64,000 nt of DNA from contig NZ_JNLH01000001.1 in NCBI RefSeq assembly GCF_000703005.1, forward strand, positions 523,501-587,500, given 5' to 3'. The position numbers and the translations under genes are program-made. Shown piece by piece: positions 16,067 through 24,161 of this stretch (position 1 is the stretch's first letter; each line of letters begins with the position of its first letter). The notes under the pieces were generated by a model. The model worked only from the letters and a program-made list of their open reading frames with translations. It did no database searches and was not told where the DNA came from. This DNA comes from Pseudobutyrivibrio ruminis HUN009 (GTDB lineage Bacteria > Bacillota > Clostridia > Lachnospirales > Lachnospiraceae).

Positions 16067-17002
16067 CTAAAAGTTTATTCTCTCTTCTTCTATAACAAGT
16101 GGTCTATTCATGATTCGTTTGTTCATGCTAAGAACATACTCACCCAAAAATCCTATAAAGAACAACTGCAGTGATCCCATTACAGATACCATCAAAAGTA
16201 CCGGATACATTCCAGCAGGATATCTCTCCCAGAATATTAATTTCAGTACCAGATATACCAACGCAACAATAATACTTATGAATGAAAAGATAAACCCTGC
16301 GATAGTTGCCACTCTAAGCCCCATCGTTGTATACGAAGTAAATGAAAGCATTGCGGCATCATATAGTGTATAGAAATTGTTGTGAGTCTTTCCTGCTGCA
16401 CGCTTTGCCTGAGTATACTCTATATCCTTACGCTTATAACCAAGCTCTGCTACAATTCCTCTAAGGAATGGTGTCGGATCCTTTAAATCTCTAAGCACAT
16501 CAATAAAGCTTTTATCGTATAACCCGAATCCTGTAAAATGCTCTATCTGTTCCACATCACTCATCTTTCTGATTGTTTTGTAATAGCATGAACGAAGGAA
16601 TCGCATGATTTTATTTTCTTTACTTGCAGTTTTTATACCGCATACAATCTTGTACCCCTTTTCCCACTCTGCTACAAACTTAGGGATAAGTTCTACTGGA
16701 TCCTGGAAATCGGCACACAAACTAATTGTACAGTCTCCTGTAGTTTGGCACATGGCATGATATGGCGAATTAAACTGTCCAAAATTCTTTGCATTGAAAA
16801 TTGCTTTAACCTTTGGATTTTCTTTGCATATTCCTCTAATTAAACTTCTGGTATTATCCTTAGAACAATTATCAATAAAAAGAATTTCATAATCATACTG
16901 AGGAAGTTCTTTATTCATTACATCCACAACTGCCTTGCTAATAGGAACTACATTTTCTTCCTCGTTATAGCAAGGAATCATTATACTAATCTTTTTCATC
17001 AA
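16067..17002 (-). CDS. GtrB/DPM1-like GT2 polyprenyl-phosphate glycosyltransferase
   Basis: Membrane-anchored GT2 expected to move a sugar from a nucleotide donor to undecaprenyl phosphate on the cytoplasmic face. The catalytic part has SIMIPCYNEEENV, LFIDNCSKDNT, NAKNFGQFNSPYHA and CADFQDP (the acidic metal motif); FTGFGLYDK and FLRGIVAELGY follow. Two hydrophobic segments near residues 225-280, ending in FIGFLGEYV, are characteristic of the GtrB/ArnC type. It is 311 residues with start MMKK, 11 bases after the SDR gene. The donor could be the product of the CDP-sugar module immediately upstream. Confidence 0.9.
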   Translation of the reverse strand: MMKKISIMIPCYNEEENVVPISKAVVDVMNKELPQYDYEILFIDNCSKDNTRSLIRGICKENPKVKAIFNAKNFGQFNSPYHAMCQTTGDCTISLCADFQDPVELIPKFVAEWEKGYKIVCGIKTASKENKIMRFLRSCYYKTIRKMSDVEQIEHFTGFGLYDKSFIDVLRDLKDPTPFLRGIVAELGYKRKDIEYTQAKRAAGKTHNNFYTLYDAAMLSFTSYTTMGLRVATIAGFIFSFISIIVALVYLVLKLIFWERYPAGMYPVLLMVSVMGSLQLFFIGFLGEYVLSMNKRIMNRPLVIEEERINF

Positions 17003-17013
17003 ACTTACCTCTT

Positions 17014-17904
17014 CTACTGATTAATACTTTCCACAAAGGATCCTATTCCTTTGCTAAACTCAATGGTTGGTTTCCAACCTGTATGTTCTTTTATCTTGCT
17101 AACATCTGGCTGAAGTGAAACAAATGGGTTTGCCTTAGTGCCAAAATCTATGATAGACTTCGAATTCAATGTCTCCTTAGCCTCTAACACATAGTCCTTA
17201 AGTGGCTTGTAATCACCATTTGCAATATTATATATTTCACCACAATGGCCATTCTCACCAAGAGCAATAATAGCCTTTGCTGCATCCTTCACATGTAAAT
17301 AGTCCCAGTTCTGCTCGCAGCTACTAAGCCTTACTTCTTCATTCTTACTTAGCTTTCTAAGTAAATCTGGAAGCATACGTCCGCTAGGTTCGTAATCACC
17401 ATACAAGCTAAATATACGGCCCCATATCCATTCAATACCGAGCTGCTCGCAACGTCGTTTTGACAAATACATTGCAGAAACCTTGGCACTTCCATAGGCA
17501 TTGATTGGCAATGGCATCCTATCCTCTTTAATTAAATCTGATACAACACCATATTCCGCTTGTGAACCAATTCCCACAAAACGTTTACAATTAAGCTTTT
17601 TTGCAGACTCAACTGCCTTTAAATTATAAGCTATATTATTATTTTGAACAACAAAATCATCCCGCTCTCCAAACCAGGCGAGATGATAAAACACATCGCA
17701 ATCAGTATTAACAGCTTCTGCAATGCTATCAAAGTCATTACAATCACACTCTATTAAGTGTAAACCATTATCTGATTTTGAAAATCTATTATTATGTTCT
17801 GAGTTTGGACGAAGTATCGCGTATACCTCGTACCCTTTTTGCAATAGTGCTTCAGTTAAGCTATAGCCAGCAAAACCTGCTGCACCTGTCACAACTGCCT
17901 TCAT
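17014..17904 (-). CDS. NAD-dependent sugar epimerase/reductase (extended SDR)
   Basis: Cytoplasmic SDR acting on a nucleotide sugar. A start at ATG 17904 is chosen because AGAGG (17911-17915) lies six bases upstream; the ATG two codons earlier touches that site. Motifs: VTGAAGFAGYSL (NAD loop), a DVFYHLAW strand, GSQAEYG, YGSAK (catalytic Tyr-x-x-x-Lys) and WDYLHVKDAAKAI. It follows RfbF, RfbH, the TPP enzyme and the aldolase fusion in one row, so it probably performs the final ketone reduction of the CDP-dideoxy or branched sugar, as YerF or RfbJ-type enzymes do. Substrate cannot be read from sequence. Confidence 0.88.
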   Translation of the reverse strand: MKAVVTGAAGFAGYSLTEALLQKGYEVYAILRPNSEHNNRFSKSDNGLHLIECDCNDFDSIAEAVNTDCDVFYHLAWFGERDDFVVQNNNIAYNLKAVESAKKLNCKRFVGIGSQAEYGVVSDLIKEDRMPLPINAYGSAKVSAMYLSKRRCEQLGIEWIWGRIFSLYGDYEPSGRMLPDLLRKLSKNEEVRLSSCEQNWDYLHVKDAAKAIIALGENGHCGEIYNIANGDYKPLKDYVLEAKETLNSKSIIDFGTKANPFVSLQPDVSKIKEHTGWKPTIEFSKGIGSFVESINQ

Positions 17905-17931
17905 GCACATCCTCTTTCAATATACCTTAAC

Positions 17932-19506
17932 TTATAGAGTATAATATGTTGGCGTTATAAATTCAATTCTTATATCTTTCGAGAGCTTCGAGAGCTCGTC
18001 AGATATCCTTTTATTACGCATTTCAGCCCTATCTGAAAATGCATATTCCAAAGTCTTGTCGTAATAATCCTTGCCGTAATACTCCGAATATCCATCAAAG
18101 CCTGCAAGCATTACGTTTTTGATTCCAAGCGCCTTTAACAGATTTAAAAGCATGATACCTGAGTTATCTGCAATATCTCTATCATCGGACATATATTTGC
18201 AGTAATCAACTATATATTTATCGCTATCATCTGTAGAAAGATTTGATGTAAGTATGCATGGTACTTTGCAGTTATCCTGCATTTTACGATAGCGCTTCAT
18301 GTTATTGCTAAATACGTAGTCCACTTCTATATCATCCGGGCAGAAATTTATAGCAATCTTGATTATTTCTTTATTCTTGTAATACTGCTGCAGCTTGTCA
18401 TCACATTCTTTTAATGTATGACCTGGAGCAATTAGCATTATCTGTTTATTAGCAATTGCCGCTTTTAGCTTTTCAACAGACTTTGAATCATCGTAATTTC
18501 TACAAAGGAATCTATCATATATCTCTTCTGCTTTTTCTCTAGAAAAGATTGCTCTATTCTCTTCTGGAATGCTTGAAAGGATTTCCATAAAATCACTAGC
18601 TGACAAAGAGTCCTTTTCAGCCAGATATATTGCGTAGTTTGGATGGCACTTCATAGTTGCTGATATATAAAGCGGCAATGAATAACCCCAGAACTTATCT
18701 CTGTATATATCAGCCAGATACTCGTCCATAATCTCAAGCATTGGCTCAATCTTATAGTCAGTATCGTAGTTTTCATTCATATACTCAGCAAATAATTCTA
18801 GGTTAAGGTTTCCAGCACCTCGTCCCATGCCAAATACACAAGCATCTACAAGCACATCTCTTTTAAGATTTAATTCTACAAGTGCTTCTGCATTACCAAA
18901 GGCCTGCTGCAAATTATTGTGGGCATGATATGCAAGTGTGATTCCTTCTGCCATGTTGTTATCCGCTATGTATACCATACGCAAAAACTGCTTGCGCTTT
19001 ATAGCTCCAAATGTATCTACAATGGACATTGCAAAAGGATTTAAGTCATTAAACTTTTTAATTCCATGAATGAATTCTTCATCTGTGTATTCATCCGTAT
19101 TTACGAAGTTAACTGAAATAAAATATCCTAGTTCCTGGATGTGCTTACAATACTCATAAGCTTCTTCTATTTTATTCTTTTTAAAAATAACTCTTATTCC
19201 GTCTATGGATGTCCCATCACATTTTGGAATGCTATCCAGCGCAACTGGTGCACTCATATCAAGCATTCCAACATATTCCATATTAGGGCTCTTTGGTGTA
19301 ATGAAAGGAATATATGATTCCACCGTCGGAAAAATTGCTCTATCAGGATTAAAATCTGTCTCTTTTAGGAAGCCTACTTCCAGAAACTCTATTCCCGTCC
19401 TAGCTATTTTGCTACAAAAGCCTTTGATATTCTGTTCACCAAACATCCAGTCATTTACATAACCGCCATCTCTCAATGTGCAGTCAAGCAAATTTACTTT
19501 TCCCAT
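17932..19506 (-). CDS. DRE-TIM (HMGL-like) aldolase fused to GT42/Maf-like domain, copy 1
   Basis: A 524-residue protein. Residues 1 to about 280 are a DRE-TIM metallolyase barrel: LLDCTLRDGG (6-15), SIVDTFGA (161-168), metal-binding HAHNN (194-198) and GMGRGAGN. This superfamily includes 4-hydroxy-2-oxovalerate aldolase and isopropylmalate synthase. From about residue 350 a different fold begins with IMLIAPGHTL, then IAINFCPDDI and VMLAGFDGYSEYY, resembling the GT42/DUF115 nucleotide-binding pattern. A paralogue with the same two domains is at 55900-57459. Placed between the TPP enzyme and the SDR of a CDP-sugar module, it may form or modify a pyruvate-derived sugar branch. Domain calls are good; the reaction is unknown. 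Confidence 0.86.
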   Translation of the reverse strand: MGKVNLLDCTLRDGGYVNDWMFGEQNIKGFCSKIARTGIEFLEVGFLKETDFNPDRAIFPTVESYIPFITPKSPNMEYVGMLDMSAPVALDSIPKCDGTSIDGIRVIFKKNKIEEAYEYCKHIQELGYFISVNFVNTDEYTDEEFIHGIKKFNDLNPFAMSIVDTFGAIKRKQFLRMVYIADNNMAEGITLAYHAHNNLQQAFGNAEALVELNLKRDVLVDACVFGMGRGAGNLNLELFAEYMNENYDTDYKIEPMLEIMDEYLADIYRDKFWGYSLPLYISATMKCHPNYAIYLAEKDSLSASDFMEILSSIPEENRAIFSREKAEEIYDRFLCRNYDDSKSVEKLKAAIANKQIMLIAPGHTLKECDDKLQQYYKNKEIIKIAINFCPDDIEVDYVFSNNMKRYRKMQDNCKVPCILTSNLSTDDSDKYIVDYCKYMSDDRDIADNSGIMLLNLLKALGIKNVMLAGFDGYSEYYGKDYYDKTLEYAFSDRAEMRNKRISDELSKLSKDIRIEFITPTYYTL

Positions 19507-19507
19507 T

Positions 19508-21340
19508 CTATTCCTCCATCATAGGAACAATCATTATTTCCTTTAGTTCTTCTCGTGGTAAAAATGGAGCCAAATCCTCAAGTGGTGGGCTTACTAATGT
19601 TCCATCTTCCAATCTCTTTGTCGAGCTCTTTGGTTCCCATACTTGCTTTGTATCAGTGAAAATTTCGCAGAATAATGGTCCTTCTTCTGCCAACACTTTA
19701 TCTACCACATTCTTCATTTCTTCATTTGAATGAGCGCTGTAATATGGGTATCCAAAAGCTTTAGCAATTCCCTCAAATTTCGGGAATGATAAATCTCCTG
19801 ATTCTTCGCCTATACCAACCTTACAATGCTCTTTAAAGAGATTGTTCTGAGTCAGTCTAATTGAGTGGTAACCATTATTGTTTATCAAGAATATTTTAAT
19901 CGGAAGTTTATTAGTGATGACTGTTTGCAATTCCTGCAAATTCATCATGATACTTCCATCACCTTCGAGACAGATAGTCTCTTTACGTCCGCCACCAATG
20001 CATGTACCTATAGCAGCTGGTAATCCATATCCCATGCTGGCTACTGCGCTATTATTGGCCATTCTGCTTCCTTTTTTAATAACATATGTCTGGTTACCAA
20101 CCACACAACATGCACCATTTGAAACAGCGGTTAAACTATTTTCCGGCAACTTGCTACTCATATATTTTATAAACGCATATACGTTAGCGCCTTCGCCTGT
20201 TTCATTCCATTTTGAATCGTCTACTACTGGATAGTTTTTCTTCCAGCTTTGGCATTTCTCAAGCCAATCATTTCCATCGAACAACTTTTCATCTGCAAGG
20301 CAACTATTCATTGTTTCAAGGAAATCCTTGGCATCTGCCCAGATTGGCATATCTACATGGATTGTAGGCTTTTTCATTTCCCCTGCATCCACATCAATCA
20401 TGATAACTTCGGCTTCTCTAGCCCATGTCTTCCAGTTATAACCAACCTGTCTAATGGAAATACGTGTACCAATAGCTACGATTAAATCTGCGTTCTGAAT
20501 AGCCCAGTTTCCCGGTCTATCTCCCATGTTTCCTGCACGGCCTACATATAATGGGTTATCATCCTCAATCAAATCAACTGCATTCCAATAGGTAACAATT
20601 GGAATATTGAGCTTTTCTGCTACCTGACGAAATACATCGTACCCACCTGAAAGGCGTATGCCATAACCAGTATGGAATACAGGTCTTTTAGCATTCTTTA
20701 TCTTTTCGATAACAGCTTTTACTACTTCCTCGCTTACTTTAGGTGGAAGCTTCGCATCATCTTCAGCTGCGTCATATCCCTTAAGGTCCTCTGTTTCTAT
20801 GTACATCCCCTGGTAGTTCACTGGGATATCAATCCAGACTGGGCCTGGACGACCAGTGTTTGCCAAGTGCCATGCCTTCTCCAATGAATATCTGATATCC
20901 ATTGGGTCTTCTATCATAGTTGCATACTTTGTCATTGGCTCTACTGAGCGAACTATATCGTACTCTTGATCACCAACAGCACGAAGTCTTTCACCTGTGT
21001 ATTGCATAGCATATCTAGCAGTTGTGTCATATCTAACCTGACCGCTGATAATGAACATTGGGATAGAATCAAGCCAGCCACCTAATACTCCAGTGAGCGC
21101 ATTGGTTCCGCCTGGGCCTGTAGTTACACATACTGCTGCTATTTTATTATCAAGTCTTGCATATGCTTCTGCTGCAATAGCACAAGCTTGCTCATGATGA
21201 TTGTAAGTTACTTTTAATCCTTCATGATGCCCTAGTGCATCATTGAGGTGCATAGCACCACCACCTACAACACTAAATACATCTGTTACTCCATGTTCTA
21301 CTAAAAAGTTTGCAACATAATCTGCTAATCTTATCTTCAT
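19508..21340 (-). CDS. Acetolactate-synthase-like TPP enzyme (YerE-type candidate)
   Basis: A 610-residue thiamine-diphosphate enzyme. The N-terminal pyrimidine-binding domain has the catalytic Glu50 in NHHEQACAIAAEAYAR, followed by TTGPGGTNA; the central domain has the HTGYGIRLSG and VGRAGNMGDR loops; the C-terminal domain carries the TPP motif from EGDGSIMMN to INNNGYHS. It is too remote in context to be amino-acid biosynthesis: it lies directly after RfbH, the arrangement seen in yersiniose pathways, where YerE adds a two-carbon acetyl branch from pyruvate to C4 of a CDP-3,6-dideoxy-4-ketohexose. Function by analogy; the TPP family call is certain. Confidence 0.92.
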   Translation of the reverse strand: MKIRLADYVANFLVEHGVTDVFSVVGGGAMHLNDALGHHEGLKVTYNHHEQACAIAAEAYARLDNKIAAVCVTTGPGGTNALTGVLGGWLDSIPMFIISGQVRYDTTARYAMQYTGERLRAVGDQEYDIVRSVEPMTKYATMIEDPMDIRYSLEKAWHLANTGRPGPVWIDIPVNYQGMYIETEDLKGYDAAEDDAKLPPKVSEEVVKAVIEKIKNAKRPVFHTGYGIRLSGGYDVFRQVAEKLNIPIVTYWNAVDLIEDDNPLYVGRAGNMGDRPGNWAIQNADLIVAIGTRISIRQVGYNWKTWAREAEVIMIDVDAGEMKKPTIHVDMPIWADAKDFLETMNSCLADEKLFDGNDWLEKCQSWKKNYPVVDDSKWNETGEGANVYAFIKYMSSKLPENSLTAVSNGACCVVGNQTYVIKKGSRMANNSAVASMGYGLPAAIGTCIGGGRKETICLEGDGSIMMNLQELQTVITNKLPIKIFLINNNGYHSIRLTQNNLFKEHCKVGIGEESGDLSFPKFEGIAKAFGYPYYSAHSNEEMKNVVDKVLAEEGPLFCEIFTDTKQVWEPKSSTKRLEDGTLVSPPLEDLAPFLPREELKEIMIVPMMEE

Positions 21341-21357
21341 TTTAACGCCTCTTACTG

Positions 21358-22710
21358 CTACACAGCCTCAATAATTACCTGAGCCATGTAATCAATCATT
21401 TTATCTGTCATTCCTGGATATACGCCTACCCAGAATGAATTGTTCATAACATATTCTGTGTTATCCAAGCTACCAGCGACTCTGTATGCATCTGTATCTC
21501 TGATTTGATCAAAACATGGGTGCTTTATCAAGTTTCCAGAGAAGAGAAGGCGAGTCTGCACATTATGCTCTTCAATATATCTTGTAACATCATTTCTGCT
21601 CACACCGCTTTCTGGCTTTACAGAAATAATAAAACCGAACCAGCTTGGTTCTGAGTTTTCTGCAGGTGTTGGAAGAACTAGTTTATCTGCCACTGCACTA
21701 TTAGCAAGTGCGTCATGAAGTCTAGCCCAATTATGACGACGTCTTTCTATAAATGATGGGAACTTCTTGAGCTGTTCCACGCCAACTGCAGCCTGTAAAT
21801 CTGTAACTTTGAGATTATATCCAAAATGGCTATAAACATACTTATGGTCATATCCCTGTGGAAGCTGACCATACTGTCCGTCATATCTGTGGCCACAGAA
21901 ATTATCCTGACCAGATGGACAGATGCAATCGCGTCCCCAATCACGGTATGAGAGAATCATTCTATGAAGAAGTGGATTATTAGTATATACACATCCTCCT
22001 TCTCCCATGGTCATATGATGAGGTGGGTAGAATGAAGATGTTCCTATATCTCCCAATGTACCTGTGAATTTTGTTTCACCATCAATTGTGTACTTTGTAC
22101 CAAGAGCATCGCAGTTGTCCTCTACAAGCCAAAGATTATGCTTATCACAGAACTCCTTTACAGTCTTAAGATCAAATGGATTTCCAAGTGTATGAGCAAT
22201 CATAACTGCTTTTGTCTTTGGGCTGAGTGCAGCCTCAAGCTTTGTAACATCAATATTGTACTGAGGCACTGTAACGTCAACAAATACTGGTACCGCTCCA
22301 TATTGAAGTATTGGTGTAACAGTAGTTGGGAATCCAGCTGCAACTGTGATAACCTCATCACCACGCTTAATCTGTCTATCTCCAAGCTCTGGAGCTGTTA
22401 ATGTCATAAACGCAATTAAGTTTGCTGATGAACCGGAATTTACAAGATGCGCAAATTTCACACCAATCCACTCAGCAAACTCTTTTTCAAACTGATTTGA
22501 AAATCTTCCTGTAGTGAGCCAAAAATCAAGCATGGCATCTGTAAGAGCCTGCATCTCTTTTTCATCATAAACACGGGATGCATAGCTAATACGATCACCT
22601 GGCTTAAAATTTTCTTTTGATTCACTAGACTTTTTAAAATCGTTATAATAATCGGCCACCATGGCCTTTATCTGTTCTCTTGCTTCTTCTTCATTCTTCC
22701 AATTGGACAA
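21358..22710 (-). CDS. rfbH: CDP-6-deoxy-L-threo-D-glycero-4-hexulose-3-dehydrase (RfbH/DdhC, E1)
   Basis: PMP/[2Fe-2S] enzyme removing the C3 hydroxyl of CDP-4-keto-6-deoxyglucose to make 3,6-dideoxy sugars. A TTG start at 22710 is proposed, because GGAGG (22719-22723) lies eight bases upstream; a longer TTG start would place that site inside the gene. The E1 hallmarks are present: His replaces the usual PLP-binding Lys in FYPPHHMTMGEGG, and a cysteine-rich DCICPSGQDNFCGH segment supplies iron-sulfur ligands. Product is 450 residues. The partner reductase (RfbI/DdhD) and the 4,6-dehydratase (RfbG) are not in the window. Confidence 0.94.
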   Translation of the reverse strand: MSNWKNEEEAREQIKAMVADYYNDFKKSSESKENFKPGDRISYASRVYDEKEMQALTDAMLDFWLTTGRFSNQFEKEFAEWIGVKFAHLVNSGSSANLIAFMTLTAPELGDRQIKRGDEVITVAAGFPTTVTPILQYGAVPVFVDVTVPQYNIDVTKLEAALSPKTKAVMIAHTLGNPFDLKTVKEFCDKHNLWLVEDNCDALGTKYTIDGETKFTGTLGDIGTSSFYPPHHMTMGEGGCVYTNNPLLHRMILSYRDWGRDCICPSGQDNFCGHRYDGQYGQLPQGYDHKYVYSHFGYNLKVTDLQAAVGVEQLKKFPSFIERRRHNWARLHDALANSAVADKLVLPTPAENSEPSWFGFIISVKPESGVSRNDVTRYIEEHNVQTRLLFSGNLIKHPCFDQIRDTDAYRVAGSLDNTEYVMNNSFWVGVYPGMTDKMIDYMAQVIIEAV

Positions 22711-22726
22711 TTCTATTTCCTCCAAA

Positions 22727-23512
22727 CTAATTCTGTTCCCATTTCATCCAAGGGGCTTTACCTGCCTTTATAAGCTTTTCCAAGGTTTCCTTTTCACGCA
22801 TATTATCCATGCACTGCCAGAATCCCTTATGAATATAGCTCATAAGCTCTCCTTGCTCTGCAAGCTTTTCTAATGGACCACGCTCAAGGACAGTTCTATC
22901 TCCATCGATATAATCGAAAATCTTTGGTTCAAAAACCATATATCCCGCATTGATAGGCACCCCATCATCAAGCTTTTTCTCTCTGAATGACTTTACTGCA
23001 TTATCTCCGCCTATATCCAAAATACCCTTAGTCTGATCCTGAAGTACTGCTGTCAGTGTAGCAATCTTATTATTTTCCTTGTGGAATTCAATAAGCTTAT
23101 TAATATCTACATCACAAACACCATCGCCATATGTCATTAAGAACGTCTCATCGCCAACATATTCCTGAATACGTTTGATACGACCACCAGTCATAGTGTC
23201 TAAGCCGGTATCAACTATGGTGACTTTCCATGGCTCTACATTTGATTTATGAATAATCATTTCATTTGAGCCATTTCTATAGTCAAAGCTGATATCACTT
23301 TTTCTCATGAAATAATCCGCAAACCACTGCTTTATCACCTGCTGCTTGTATCCAGCACAAATAATAAACTCATTGTGTCCATAGTATGAGTATTCCTTCA
23401 TGATATGCCAAATAATAGGCTGTTCCCCTATATCTATCATTGGCTTTGGCTTATATATAGATTCTTCTGAAATTCTGGTGCCGAGTCCACCAGCTAGTAA
23501 TACGACTTTCAC
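22727..23512 (-). CDS. rfbF: Glucose-1-phosphate cytidylyltransferase
   Basis: Makes CDP-glucose from CTP and glucose-1-phosphate, the first step towards CDP-3,6-dideoxyhexoses. The 261 residues match RfbF. Motifs: VVLLAGGLGTRISEES, KPKPMIDIGEQPI, FIICAGYKQ, FLMTYGDGVCDVD and NAGYMVFEP. The start is GTG (23510-23512), overlapping the TAG of the preceding gene (TAGTG), with AAGGAG eight bases upstream. It is followed at 16 bases by the proposed rfbH start, so both are in one operon. Confidence 0.95.
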   Translation of the reverse strand: MKVVLLAGGLGTRISEESIYKPKPMIDIGEQPIIWHIMKEYSYYGHNEFIICAGYKQQVIKQWFADYFMRKSDISFDYRNGSNEMIIHKSNVEPWKVTIVDTGLDTMTGGRIKRIQEYVGDETFLMTYGDGVCDVDINKLIEFHKENNKIATLTAVLQDQTKGILDIGGDNAVKSFREKKLDDGVPINAGYMVFEPKIFDYIDGDRTVLERGPLEKLAEQGELMSYIHKGFWQCMDNMREKETLEKLIKAGKAPWMKWEQN

Positions 23513-24132
23513 TAGTTTCGCTCCTTAGATTTTATACATAACAAATATCCTGTTGATATCACTATAAATGTCATAATAAATAAACATAACGAACTTCGAA
23601 TTTTTTCTTCAAATGTGTACTCCTCATAAGTATTAAATGTAATTGCATTTGCATCAAATTCTACATCTAATCCCTCACCGATATCCAGTCTATACAACGT
23701 TCCTGCCGGACATTCAACATCTAATAAGTACGAATCCCGTCTTGCAGCTATTTTAAATGGGATTGAATTCTCTGCTTTTATTTCACCGTTCTCATCGGCC
23801 CAAAATAGTTCAGAAAATATCATTTCTTCCCCATAAAATCCTTTATTATATTGAGATTCAGGACTAGAATACATAGTAACCTCAATATCCACCTGGTATA
23901 CATCTTTATCACACACGAAATATATACATGGATCTGGCTGAGTTGATATGTAATGGTTACCATCCACATCATATCCATTAGAATCAAATTGACTCCAATC
24001 AGTATATGTTATTTCATCGTAATGATAAAACATATCTTTTTTAAAAAAATAACACGCTAAACCAGTCAGTATTAAAGATATTAATATGCAAAAAACAAAT
24101 ATTTTTATTAATTCTCTTATTTTAATTCTCAT
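23512..24132 (-). CDS. Hypothetical membrane protein with extracytoplasmic beta domain
   Basis: Unrecognised 206-residue protein. A hydrophobic helix at about residues 8-30 (IFVFCILISLILTGLACYFF) and a second near 183-200 (CLFIMTFIVISTGYLLCI) flank roughly 150 polar residues, so the middle is predicted to lie outside the membrane. That part is strand-rich, with DVECPAGTLYRLDIGE near its end. The last bases overlap the rfbF start. It follows the large membrane protein at 24162-25805 by 29 bases and may work with it; no function is suggested by sequence. Confidence 0.75.
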   Translation of the reverse strand: MRIKIRELIKIFVFCILISLILTGLACYFFKKDMFYHYDEITYTDWSQFDSNGYDVDGNHYISTQPDPCIYFVCDKDVYQVDIEVTMYSSPESQYNKGFYGEEMIFSELFWADENGEIKAENSIPFKIAARRDSYLLDVECPAGTLYRLDIGEGLDVEFDANAITFNTYEEYTFEEKIRSSLCLFIMTFIVISTGYLLCIKSKERN

Positions 24133-24161
24133 AAATCACTCATTTACCAAATTTAATAGCT

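Noticed and set aside
19508..21340. Acetolactate synthase for branched-chain amino acids
   Set aside because: No ilvN, ilvC or other amino-acid genes are near; position beside rfbH and an SDR favours sugar branching.
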